From Campanula takesimana (taxonomy: Eukaryota; Streptophyta; Magnoliopsida; Asterales; Campanulaceae), in contig JAOWBW010000131.1 in the NCBI GenBank assembly GCA_026119855.1, positions 1,054,001-1,118,000 of the forward strand: a stretch of DNA of 64,000 nucleotides. The letters are read 5' to 3'. This document shows positions 33,561 through 44,700 of the stretch, piece by piece. Position numbers and translations under genes: made by a program. The notes under the pieces were generated by a model, which saw nothing but the letters and a program-made list of their open reading frames with translations, was not told where the DNA came from and ran no database searches. Numbering within the stretch: the first letter of the stretch is position 1; every line of letters begins with the position of its first letter.

Positions 33561-35238
33561 CTCCTTCCGTCCCAGACTAAGGTTCTTACTTTCCTTTTTG
33601 ATTTGTCTCAGATAAGGTTTTTAGTTACTTTATTATCTAAAATGGAAAATGGGACCCACTTATCATTAACACAACAAAAACTTTCTACCCACTTGATAGG
33701 CTAAATCGCACACCTACAAATTAAACTTGGATTAGGTTCAAAAAATATGTAGCTAGGATAAGTCCAGAATCGATCCACGAAGAACGGTTATATGTTTACG
33801 CAATTGTCACTTGACAAGATTGGGAGAATATATTTATTAGAACTAATTATTCTAAAGCAGAAATTAAATTAATAGAGCTAAAACAATAATTAAGAAGTAC
33901 TTCACATTTAATTCCGTCTCCACCTAATTATTCAATTATCATTGATATCTGTTTTCACTTTTTACCCTATTCACTTGATCACGAGATTTATTTCAATTTC
34001 TGTTTCTTCTTTCAGAATAGTTACTAGCAGTGGCACGCTCACTAAAAACCCTAATTAATAAATTAATCTAACTGGCACGGTCTAGATCGTAAAATTAATT
34101 GATGAACGATTTAAGAAGCTAAGATCAAGAACGCTTTCTACAATTATTTCATATAGATAATCGTCTAATTTTACCCACTTCACAATTTACCATGGCACAT
34201 GCATAAATCGTAAAGATGATACTTCTGAATTTCTACACTGGCACAATCATAGAAAATTCTAGCAAAGATAAATTAACCAGAGCAAGTAGATTGATCAAGT
34301 CTAAAAACCCTAACAATAAATCTAGATTAAACACAAGTAAAATTATGAACAGAGATAAAATCATGAAAATAAAAATACCTCAAATTAAATAAAAATGAGT
34401 TCAAGATTCAAACCAAAAGCTTGGATTTTAGTTCCTCATCCAAAGAATACAACCTAGATCTAAAATATTGTATGTAAAGTCTAGAATGAAAAACAATAAA
34501 AGAAACCTAATTTAAATACCTATAAAAGTCCTAAACTAATAAGGAATGAAAAAGAAATAAAAAGAAAACAAAAATATCAAAAATCCCATCAGCCAGCCAG
34601 GCCGTCACACGCGCAGGCACGCGCCAGCCACTCTCGCTTTAGTCCGCTCACGCGCCAGCCTCGCCCGCACGCGCCAGACACGCCCAAAAGCGCACCTAGA
34701 ACATGCGTTTTCTTCCGTCCGTTCACGACTCGCGCGTCCGAGCACGACTCATGCGCGACTCCACCAAGCGTGCTCACGAGTGCGCAAGACGTGCTGTACT
34801 TTGGGCTTCTTCCTCCTTTTCTGGGCCAAGTGGGCCGCCTGGGGTGAACTGGGCCTTGTTGATCTGGGCTGACTCTTGGGTTGATGTTGACCTGATCTAT
34901 GCCCCTTCCTTTAATCCATGCTTGATCCATCTCCTTCACCATTAATTTGGGCCTTTACATTTTTCATCATTTCGAAATTTCTTTCACATCATAAATTATT
35001 AAATTCGGGTAAAAATATAAAAATACTAAAATACTCCCGAATTACAATTAAACCCCAAAATTACATAAAACTAAACTAAAATGTATAAACCTAATTATTT
35101 TAAGCTCATAAAAATCTAAGAATTAATAGTATAAAATCTGTCTCATCACTATTTTCTCTCTCCTACTATATTTTATTTTATTTTTTCTTAATTTCCGTGT
35201 AAAGTCAAACTAAAAACCTTAGTCGGGGACGGAAAGAG
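33561..35238. mobile_element. Stowaway MITE split by an LTR
   Basis: CTCCTTCCGTCCCAGACTAAGG at the left matches CCTTAGTCGGGGACGGAAAGAG at the right; TA flanks both. Removing the LTR at 33694-35145 restores a ~230-bp MITE. 33308-33560 before it is AT-rich with an A-tract and no gene. Confidence 0.8.
33694..35145. mobile_element. Solo LTR in a Stowaway, with a GC-rich motif island
   Basis: The unit runs TGATAGGCTAAATCGC to AATCTGTCTCA, 1452 bp, with flanks CCACT and TCACT (4 of 5). There is no internal region. 34590-34790 is a GC-rich island in otherwise AT-rich DNA with several CACGCGCCAG and related CGCGC motifs. The ORFs at 34589-34945 are read from this island and have no family likeness. 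Confidence 0.7.
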
Positions 35239-35395
35239 TAAAACATACTATTATATTATAGATGCGTGAACAAGGGGAATAAATTCTTGAAGAAGAGTTA
35301 ACTTTTTGTTCAAGAACAACTGACCAAAATGACTTGAAGAGAAGACTACTTTATTAAATATTAACACACCCTTGACAAGGTCCAATTAGGCCAAC

Positions 35396-35402
35396 TATAA
35401 AA
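35396..35402 (+). promoter_or_regulatory. TATA box of the 94-aa gene
   Basis: TATAAAA lies 125 bp before the ATG at 35527, with CCAATTA at about 35382. A CT-rich leader follows (CTCTCTCTCACACTCACC), as in many plant genes. Confidence 0.65.
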
Positions 35403-35526
35403 CCTCATCATAAAAACATCATTTTTCCCTCACTCCTTCAATCATACAGTTTGTTTTATTTTACCAACTCTCTCTCACACTCACCTGAAAAGACCCTTTT
35501 GCCCATATTACTAGTCAGAAAAAAAA

Positions 35527-35811
35527 ATGAGAGTGTTTTCAGTTATGGTGGGAGCATTCTTTGGGGCTTTTATTGCCCAGAACTGCTATGCTCATAACAT
35601 TAGAAAATTTTCCCATCATCATCATGATCATTCTCGTAGGTGCTGCTGTATGGCCAGGCATCGCGTCGAAGAAACGAAGGTCGACTCAGTGCCACCCTCA
35701 GAAGAAAACAAGGTCGGCTCTGTGCCACCCATAGACGGTCCAAGCAATATGGCACAGCACGATCAAGAAGGTTACGGTAACCGCTTCGAGAACGAAGAAA
35801 AACATGCTTAG
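35527..35811 (+). CDS. Small membrane protein with N-terminal GxxxG-AQN helix (94 aa)
   Basis: The protein starts MRVFSVMVGAFFGAFIAQNC, one hydrophobic helix of about 18 residues, then a His-rich stretch (HHHHDHSRR), three cysteines and an acidic hydrophilic tail with an internal repeat (TKVDSVPP and NKVGSVPP). The helix spacing GA-x-x-GA/I-x-x-AQN matches that of the 59-aa protein at 32592-32771, so the two look like relatives that diverged in the tail. A good TATA box and a CT-rich leader precede it and the context AAAAAAATGAG is acceptable. Location and function are unknown; a mitochondrial or other organelle membrane anchor is a guess. The gene lies inside the segment between the two FMO halves. 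35812-36402 downstream is AT-rich 3' flank with no other gene. Confidence 0.7.
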   Translation: MRVFSVMVGAFFGAFIAQNCYAHNIRKFSHHHHDHSRRCCCMARHRVEETKVDSVPPSEENKVGSVPPIDGPSNMAQHDQEGYGNRFENEEKHA

Positions 35812-36402
35812 CCCAAATATATTTATAGTTAAGCCACTTTATTTTTTATACTCGTTTGTGTTTGTGGTTGTGGTTGTGCTGTGACATTAAGAATGTGTGC
35901 TTGTTTTTATAGTCGTATAGGGTGTTTTAATTGGGACTAATAAGGAATTGAAGAGGTAGCATGAGCGTGTATTAACCACTTTTTATTTTTCTTTCTTTTA
36001 TTGATATATAAGCGGAATTGTTTTTCTTCTTTTTAATCGTAAGAGGATATGTATGTCGGTGGATGGTTTAGTTATTTTGTGTGATGTTGTAGTTTGAGGC
36101 TAAACATATGTCTTTGTTTAAATGTGGACATAGAATTGTTGTTGCAACATATTACTCCATCCGTTAAAAAAAAAAAATGTTGTTTTATGAGTTAATTTTT
36201 GTCTCAAAATACCTGTTTTTTTTTTTTTCACTATTTTCAAAACTTTTTTGTTGTTGTATATCAATTATACTCTTATTAATGATAGTGAAATATCTCTTAC
36301 ACAAGTATTTAATTGTTTAGGTAATTGGATTATTTTAAAAGTATATGAGACTTTTTCATATGCATTAATTGTAGTTAGAGGCTAAGGTATTTTCCCACTA
36401 TA

Positions 36403-36921
36403 CTCCCTCTGTTTCAAATTACATAACATTTGAGGTGCTAATTTTTGTTCCAAAATACTTGACGTTTTACTAATTCTAAGGATTATTTACTTTTGTTTAC
36501 CTATAATAACCATATTCATTAATTGCAAACTATCTTTTGTGTATACATGTAACTGTTTAGAAAATTGGAATCGGTTAAAAGCACAAAAGTCTTTTTAATA
36601 CTCCCTATGTCCCACCCGAATTAGGATTAATTTTTGGGTTGGGCACGGGGATTAACGAAAAGGTGTTAGTGGAGTAAGTGTTGTGAGTATGAAAAGTAAA
36701 GTAGGAGAGAGAAAGTGGGGTAGAGAATAATGAGTGGAAAGTTGTTGTGAGTGTGAATGTGGGTCCTATTAAATAAAATTTTTGGGTTGTCCTAATTCGA
36801 ATGGGACACCAAAAATGTAAATTTGTCCTAATTCCAATGGGACGGAGGGAGTATGTATTAATTGCATTTCTTAATATGTGTGAAAAAGTCTAAAATGACA
36901 TGTATTTTGAAACGGAGGGAG
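36403..36921. mobile_element. MITE with a Stowaway nested inside
   Basis: Outer ends CTCCCTCTGTTTCAAATTACAT and GACATGTATTTTGAAACGGAGGGAG. The inner MITE 36601-36851 has ends CTCCCTATGTCCCACCCGAATT and AATTCCAATGGGACGGAGGGAG with TA flanks. Non-coding. Confidence 0.82.
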
Positions 36922-36974
36922 TTCAAGCTCCTTGGGACCAACACGCACTTGCCAAAGTCCCACCAAATTTTATA

Positions 36975-37836
36975 CTCCCTTTGTCCAGAAAAAAAGTTTT
37001 TCTCATTTTGACTTATTATTATGATCAACATAACATAAGTGAACTTCGACTAAACATGAGTGTCAATCTAATGATTAAAATGAAATTTTGAAAATTGTTA
37101 TTGTGTAATCACTTAATGATTTGTCAGTAACACTTTTTAGAATTTCACTATAATGATTAGATCGATATCAATGTTTGATCAAAGTTCATTTATGTTGATC
37201 ATAAAAAATTAAAATGAGAAAATCTTTCCTAGTACGTAAAAACTTATCTATCACGATTACATCTCCTTTCCCTCTTTCCCTAGACACAATTCCAAATCCT
37301 ATACTCCCTTTTTCCCGCCTAAAAAAAGGACGTTTTGTTATTTTGAGTGTCTTACTTGAAATAAGACATTATAAAATAATTTTTTTATTATTTTATTATT
37401 AATGGGACTCACTTATCATACTCACAACAACTTTTCATTTTCTTATTCTCTACCCATTTTTCTCTCCTTCATACTCATAATCAAACCAATTTTTATAATT
37501 TTTCATTAATAAACTTTAATCCTCGTGTCGGGACTAAAAATTTTATTCGGGGTTGGGCGGAAGGAGTACATACTATGTACATAATAGTACTCCCTCTATT
37601 TCGAAATGATCTTCACGTTTTTTTCGATATTACTACGAAGGAACTTTAAGGAATGATTTTAGGTTGATTTAACTATCCTAATGAAAATCTAAAATTTGCT
37701 TGATAGTATTGTTGATGGTGTGTCAATAACAAGTTTTAGATTTTCATAAGGATAATTAAATCAAACTAAAATCATTGCTCATAATTCATTCGTAATAACG
37801 TCGTAAAAATGTGAAGACCATTTTGGGACGGGGGAG
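36975..37836. mobile_element. Three further MITEs in a row
   Basis: 36975-37240 (CTCCCTTTGTCCAG, inner AAAATGAGAAAA), 37304-37567 (CTCCCTTTTTCCCGCC and GGGCGGAAGGAG) and 37590-37836 (CTCCCTCTATTTCG and GGGACGGGGGAG) lie end to end. The last is related to 29270-29510 and 13334-13512. 37837-38026 holds no gene. Confidence 0.72.
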
Positions 37837-38026
37837 TGCAAATTAGTGACATTTATAAATGAACATTAATCAATTGGGAAGGATGGAAACATGTGTTAAA
37901 AGACAGCAAACTGGAAGGATTAATTAATACCCAAAATCATCTTCATGTTTGACCATTCAATTTTTTTTTAAGGATATGCACTTGCTTCACTAGTTATGTT
38001 TTGTTCCAGCTATTTTAAACCTAAAT

Positions 38027-40340
38027 TGTTAGTAAATCAGACCCAAGAGATAGCAAAAAACAATGAACGCAAATCAACACAGAATATACATGGTTCACCA
38101 ATCTCTATTGGCTACCTCCACGGGCAAAGGGAAACATATATTATTATGGCGGAGAAACAATTACATGAGGATAATCACACTAATCTATGTTTGCATGAAC
38201 TTTGATCACAAAGTTCATAGCTATGCAAATCCCTAGATCTAGAATCACTGATCTCTCTCTCCATGTCAATTGAATCAAGCACTGAAAAATACTAGTTTAT
38301 GGCTAGTATTTATAGGCTAGAGACCTAAACCAGAAGACAGAAGGAGTCCTTAATTAAATCCCAAAAAGGATTTAATTACTTTCCTTTTTCTTCTCAAATT
38401 TGACTTATTCAAAGTCATTTACTCTAACAATCTCTACCTTGACTTTAGATCTCCCCTAATAATTCAGATGCACGAGCTTCCGACATAGACTCCACCTTGA
38501 GCCACATCCCTCGTACCAGATTTTTCAACCTTTGCCTCAGTCTGTCTTTCGTCAAAGACACTAGATTTGTCCTCCGGACAACCAGATTTTTCGCGCGCGC
38601 CATGTATCTTCAAGACACTCAGAATTTGCCTCACCATACAAACAACTTTGTCCTCTGGACAATCAGATTTTCTGCATGCAATGTATCCTACCGGACACCC
38701 AGACGTGCACCTACGGGCACTCAGAATCACCCCAACGAGTGACTAACAGTCATTCAGACGTGGCCCATCTAGTCGACATTGGATCTTGCCAACCATGACT
38801 GATAAAACCGGTGTGTGTTGATCTTCTAGCCGTGGCTTACCCAGTTCACTCCGGCCTAGAGTAAAACGCTGCTCCACCTGCTCGTCAACACCCTCACCAA
38901 TCTCAGAACCTTGGAGGATAAACAAGGAACATTTTCTTTCGCCCTTCAGAATCACATCTGAACCTTTGTAGACATCCAGAACTCCACCTTCACCTTTGAA
39001 ACTGTATCCCTTCTTGTCCAACCGACTAAGTGATACCAGATTCTTTGCTACTTATGGAACATGTCTCACTTTGTTCAATGTGAGATATTTATCACCAGAA
39101 GTTCTCACCTTTACGGAGCCCATGCCAACTACCTCGCAGACTGATCCATTAGCCATATAAATACGGTCTTCATCTTTCTGCTCGTACGTTGTAAACTACT
39201 CCTTGCGCGAACACATGCGACAAAAAACTCCCGAATCTAGAACTCATGCAACTTCCTTGCACGCTTCTTCTTCAGTCACTAGGGCATAATCACTATCCTC
39301 ATTCAGATTGTCACTGCTCGCCATCGCTGCAGCCGACTTAGAATTCTTCAGACGCGGAGTCAGATGTACAACTCTGAAATCTAACCAGATTATTGTCTCG
39401 GGCAACACAGATTTTGTATCTACTTCTAGATCACTAGAATAGACTACAACAGATGTTATATCTTCAGATTATACCAGACAGCTAACTTCTGATCACAGAA
39501 CCCTAGCTTCAAATCTCCGTCTTCAGATGTAGATACTAGACACCTAAACGTTCCAGATGCATTCTTGGATCACCAACGAACACCAGACGAACTTTCGGAT
39601 TAAAATCTACCAGATTTGCTATTTCTAGAACAGATGAGCAATCACTGACTGCTCTCAGATTTCTGCACGGACACTGCACGCGGACTGCACGAAAAACCGC
39701 ACGCGATCTGCAGCAAAACTGCAAGCGACCTGTACCAAGACTGCACGCGAACTGCACGTTTTCTGCATGCGATCTGCACGCCCAATGCATAATCTCCTAT
39801 CAGATAATAAACCTGTTCTTCCCGTCAGACTTGTTGATTTTCTTGTCCATCCCGGAATCCATCTTTTTCTACCGTAGCGGAATGCCCTGATCTTTCTTTA
39901 CTAACCAGACTCTGGTGCACCAGAGCTCTGATACCACTTGTTAGTAAATCAGACCCAAGAGATAGCAAAAAACAATGAACGCAAATCAACACAGAATATA
40001 CGTGGTTCACCAATCTCTATTGGCTACCTTCACGGGCAAAGGGAAACATATATTATTATGGCGGAGAAACAATTACATGAGGATAATCACACTAATCTAT
40101 ATTTGCATGAACTTTGATCACAAAGTTCCTAGCTATGCAAATCCCTAGATCTAGAATCAATGATCTCTCTCTCCATGTCAATTGAATCAAGCACTGAAAA
40201 ATACTAGTTTATGGCTAGTATTTATAGGCTAGAGACCTAAACCAGAAGACAGAAGGAGTCATTAATTAAATCCCAAAAAGGATTTAATTACTTTCCTTTT
40301 TCTTCTCAAATTTGACTTATTCAAATTCATTTACTCTAAC
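38027..40340 (-). mobile_element. Young deleted Copia element with two intact LTRs
   Basis: LTRs 38027-38429 (403 bp) and 39939-40340 (402 bp) start TGTTAG and end CTAACA and differ at only seven bases. A perfect TAAAT duplication flanks the element (38022-38026 and 40341-40345). The PBS (TGGTATCAGAGC on the minus strand, 39925-39936) and a polypurine tract (AAGGTAGAGAT, next to 38430) set the minus orientation. The 1.5-kb interior keeps only a gag start, a cysteine/GC-rich tandem stretch (39660-39790), protease/pre-integrase remnants and degenerate repeats, so it must have moved with enzymes from another element. Confidence 0.93.
38743..39255 (-). pseudogene. Copia protease end and GAG-pre-integrase domain remnant
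   Basis: The frame at 39021-38743 encodes LDKKGYSFKGEGGVL, DVYKGSDVILKGERK and LFILQGSEIG, the pre-integrase domain of Tnt1-type Copia. Upstream to about 39255 other frames and stop codons cover the preceding protease-linker region (VCEVVGMGSVKVRTSG-like). Integrase, RT and RNase H are absent. Confidence 0.8.
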
Positions 40341-40569
40341 ATAAATTATAGAAATGTGTAGAACTTTTTAGAAAAATGAGAAATGGTAAATGAGAATATT
40401 ATTTTGGGACAGAGGGAGTATTGAAAAAAGTACACTCAAAATAATGGAGTATTGTGTGTGGTGGCAATTCTTTATTCAAGATGTCATAAGAATGTGGGAT
40501 GAAGACCAAATTTACAACCCTCTACCAAAAGGGGAACAACTCTTCTTGGCTCCAGTAATATAATTCAAT

Positions 40570-41113
40570 ATGGTCCGATCAATGAAGGTGGCGGTGATCG
40601 GAGCAGGCACGGCGGGCTTGGCCACCGCCATGGAGCTCCAAAGTGAAGGCCATGAAATCGTAGTCTTTGAAAGAAATAACAAGTTGGGTGGTACATGGGC
40701 TTATAATCCACGGGTAGAAACCGATCCATTGGGTCGTGATCCGGATCGAGAGATCGTTTCTTGCAGTATGTACCTCTCACTTAGAACCAATCTTCCTAGA
40801 CATATAATGGGTTTTCTTGATTACCCGTTTGCGAAAAAGGACGGTTGTGATCGTGATCCGAGAACTTTTCCGGGTCATGAAGAGGTTCTTTCATTTTTGG
40901 AAGATTTTGCCCGGGATTTCGGGTTGGTTGGATTGATCCGTTTTGGGAAGGAGGTGGTTCGGGTTGAGAGAGTTGGTGGGGAGAGTGATGGGTGGGTTGT
41001 GGAGTGGAAGGGTCGGGTGAAGGAAATGGATGCGGGTTCGGGTATGGAGGTATTTGAGGCTGTGGTAGTGTGTAATGGGAAACATACTGAACCAAAAATT
41101 GCAGAGTTTCCAG
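40570..41113 (+). CDS. Flavin-containing monooxygenase exon 1 (rest of the gene absent downstream)
   Basis: 181 codons plus one base of an intact FMO first exon. It holds the Rossmann FAD site VAVIGAGTAGLATA (Gly11, Gly13, Gly16), the acidic residue of VVFERN, LGGTW, the YLSLRTNLP segment and a C-terminal VCNGKHTEPKIAEFPG. A GT donor (AG/GTTAGT) follows base 41113 and leaves phase 1, the usual first intron position. The next 3 kb on this strand hold no exon 2. The six missing exons occur on the opposite strand at 31608-29906 and begin in exactly the complementary phase; together they total 1326 bp (441 residues), a normal FMO GS-OX-like length. The ATG context is CAATATGG. A MITE right end (40380-40420) and the young Copia element lie just upstream and could disturb the promoter. 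Confidence 0.9.
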
Positions 41114-41400
41114 GTTAGTTCACTATCCTTTTAAGTTTGGGCTATGTTTAATGTACATGTTCTTATGCACATCGTACATCTTACCCTTTTCTTATATTTT
41201 ACTATCTCTAGTTTCATTATTTTCTCACAACTACATTGACAAGTAAATACAACAATTCATGTTAATTTGCAAGGAGAACAACATAAAAATCTATGATCAA
41301 TTTTTGGATGAAAGTAAAGACCTTGAATGGGAGAAAAATTGAATTCATTAAACTCAATTTCTTTTTTGGCCTAATTTTCGATCACAAGATTTAGCTTGTA

Positions 41401-41610
41401 CTCCCTCCGTTCCAGTTTAAGGTTCTTAGTTCAACTCTACACGCTTATTAAGAAACTAAGGTAAATTTGAGTCAACTACTTTAGTGTATGGTTTTTTTGT
41501 AATATATGAACTTTATGAAGAGAAGATTATCCAAAACACTATTCATACTTTGTCATTTAAAGAATAAAGCAACTAAGAACCTTAAGGGACATACCAAAAA
41601 GAAAAGTAAG
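41401..41610. mobile_element. Stowaway-like MITE after FMO exon 1
   Basis: CTCCCTCCGTTCCAGTTTAAGG at the left and CTAAGAACCTTAAGGGAC near 41575-41593 are inverted; the last bases of the right end are worn. It sits in what would be intron 1. Confidence 0.7.
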
Positions 41611-41768
41611 AAGTATGCATCGCTATGAGTTTGATACCAGTAATAGCAGTTGTTTCAGTATGTTAAGGATATATATATTGAAAAATAATTATTTTTTTAT
41701 TATTGTTATTGTTATCGCCTTTAACTTTATTTGTTGAACGGCATAAACCGACTTGGTAAAGGATTTTT

Positions 41769-44700
41769 TCCCCTAAGGCCCCCAGATCAAATTTCAGATT
41801 TAATTACACATAAATCTTGGCCCAGATCAAATTCCAGATAAGGAGTTGGACCCAGATCCAAATTCCCCATACACCCCTAGGGCTACGTTGACCAGTCAAA
41901 CTAAATGCATAATACCAAATTAATCCTCTCCCCCTCATTCCACACACACACACACACAATCTCTCTCTACGAAAACACAAAAGGCGCAAACGCACACACA
42001 CCAGCGCCGGCGCCGGCGCATTTATCTTCTCCGGCGAACATCACCCCATGTCGGACCTCGTTTTCTTTCTCCGTCTCCGACGATCTCAGCCCCGGCGACT
42101 CCAGTTTCTCCGGTGCCGTTTCCTCTTCCGATTCCCTCACTCCGATTTCCTTCTCCGGCGAACAATACGTTCTTCGATCTCTCTAGATCTGGCCGCCGGT
42201 GACCTTATACCCTCGTCCTCACCATCTCTCTCTTTCTCTCTCTTCATCTTCTCTCTCTCTCTCTCTCTCTCTCGCTGTCTCTCTCTTCGTCAGATCTATC
42301 ACAGATCTGGATTTCTGGCACCGGCGACTTCTCTGGCGCCGTCATCACCGAATTCTGGAGTAGTTGACGCTCAGTCGTTGATACGCGAAGAAATCATCAT
42401 TTTCTTTTTACGACGACGTCGATCTTGTCGGCACCTTCAGATTTGGACTAGATCTATTCAGATCCGTCCTCCGTTGTTCATCCTTGTTCTCAGTTCGTTA
42501 TCACCGGCTCCCCTCTCTCTCTCTATCTATATCTCTATCTCTCTCTCCAGATCTGGTTCAGATCTGTGTCATTTTCTCCCTAAGTTCTTGTTCGATCTGG
42601 TTGTGATGATGTAGTTGTTGAGCTGATGCAGCTTATAGGTTGAGTTGATTTTGATGAGCTCAACTTGAAAGTTGAAAAACTTTACTCCTTGAGTGGCTTA
42701 TTTACAGCCTTATGTTCAAAAAAATAGGTCTTATAATTAAATTATAAGATAAAAATTATGATAATCTTGGCATTATGGCAGTAATTTTCAAGCAAATTAT
42801 GATAATCTATAGGTCTTATAACTAAATTATAATACTAAAATTAGTCTAATATGAAACTGTAAGTCTAAATACGTGTCTCTTAATAATAAGAGACATACAA
42901 GTCTATATGTTAGCTATAAGAGTTTGACTGAGTTTGATAAGATAAAATTAACCTTTTTCCTCTCAAAAATGTAAAAAAGTGAATATTTTTTCTTCTTATA
43001 TGTTAATTATAAGAGGTGGACATATTTTATGTGTCAGATATCAGAATTGACTGTTGTTGACAGAATATAAAAGTCAACAATTATTTTATTATTTTAATTT
43101 ATTTGTGAAAAAAATGTGGGAAGAAATGACTTTTCTACTTCAGTTATAAGAGAAAAATTGGTCTTATACACTTTTTATAAGAGTTTGACCGAGTTTAACC
43201 GAGTTTGACTAACCTTTTTTATCCTAAAAAAATGATTTTTTTAAACTTTTATATGTTAATTATAAGAGGTGGCCATGTCTGATATGTCAGTTATAAGAGT
43301 TTGACTGCTGTTTGACCGAGTTTGAAAATATTTGACCAAATAATATTATTATTTTTTCTAGAAAATGAATAAGTGAAAATTTTCGACTCTTATATGTTAA
43401 TTATGTGTAAGTTATAAGAGTTTGACAGTTGTTTGACCGGGTTTGACGAAATTTGAGCAAATAATATTTTTTATTTTTTTCTAAAAAAAGAAAAAAGTGT
43501 TTTTTTACTCTTATATGTTTATTATGTGTTAGTTATAAGAGTTTGACTATTGTTTGACTGAGTTTGACCATATTTGACCAAATAATAATTTTATTTTTTT
43601 CTAAAAAAATGAAAAAAGTGATTTTTTTTTACTCTTATATGTTAATTATGTGTCAATTATAAGAGTTTGACTGCTGTTTGACCAAGTTTGACCATATTTG
43701 ACCAAATAATATTATTATATTTTTCTAAAAAAATTAAAAAATAATTTTTTTTTTACTCTTATATGTTAATTATGTGTAGGTTATAAGAGTTTGACTGCTG
43801 TTTGACCGAGTTTCATCAAATAATATTTATATCTTTTTCTAAAAAAATGAAAAAAGAGAAAATTTTGACTCTTATGTTTTAATTATGTGTAAGTTACAAG
43901 AGTTTGATTGTTTTTTGACCGGGTTTGACCATATTTGACCGAATAATATTATTATAGTTTTCTAAAAATGATGAAGAAAGTTTTGCCTCTTATATGTTAA
44001 TTATGTGTCAGTTATAAGAGTTTGACTGCTGTTTAACCATATTTGACCAAATAATATTTTTTTTGCTTCTAAAAAAATGAAAAAAGTGATTTTTTTTAAT
44101 CTTATATGATAATTATGTGTCAGTTATAGGAGTTTGGCTGCTGTTTGACCGGGTTTGACCATATTTGATCAAATAATATTATTTTTGCTTCTAATAAAAT
44201 TGAAAAAAGTTATTTTTTTACTCTTATATGTTAATTATGTGTCAGATATAAGAGTTTGACCAAGTTTGACAAGTTTGACCATATTTGACCAAATAATATT
44301 ATTACTATTTAAAAAAATAAAAAAGTGATTTTTTTACTCTTATGTGTTAGTTATAAGAGTTTGACTGTTGTTTGACCAAGTTTGACTAAAAAAAATTATT
44401 ATTTTTTTTGTAAAAAAAAAAAATTAATTTTTGTAACTCTTATATGATAATTATGTGCTAGTTATAAGAGTTTGACTGCTGTTTGACCAAGTTTGACCCT
44501 TTTTTTTTTTTTTTTTTTTTTGTAAAAAAAATGAAAAAAGTGAAATTTTTGACTCTTATGTGTTAGTTATAAGATTTTGACTGCTGTTTGACAAAAAAAT
44601 AATTCTTTTTTTTGTAAAATAAATGGAAAAAGTGAAATTTTTGACTCTTATGTGTTAGTTATAAGAGTTTGACTGCTGTTTGACCAAATTTGACCCAAAA

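Noticed and set aside
34589..34945. Two overlapping ORFs in a GC-rich island
   Set aside because: They lie inside a solo LTR, overlap on both strands and only translate CACGCGCCAG-type repeats.
29906..41113. Nuclear trans-splicing of the two FMO halves
   Set aside because: Phase compatibility is expected from the shared gene structure alone; inversion or misassembly is simpler and no trans-splicing structure is evident.
42048..42614. A 188-codon frame in the GC-richer part of the satellite element
   Set aside because: Composition is Ser/Leu/Arg with CT-repeat translation, there is no recognisable motif, and a competing frame covers the same bases. Possibly captured UTR, not a supported gene.
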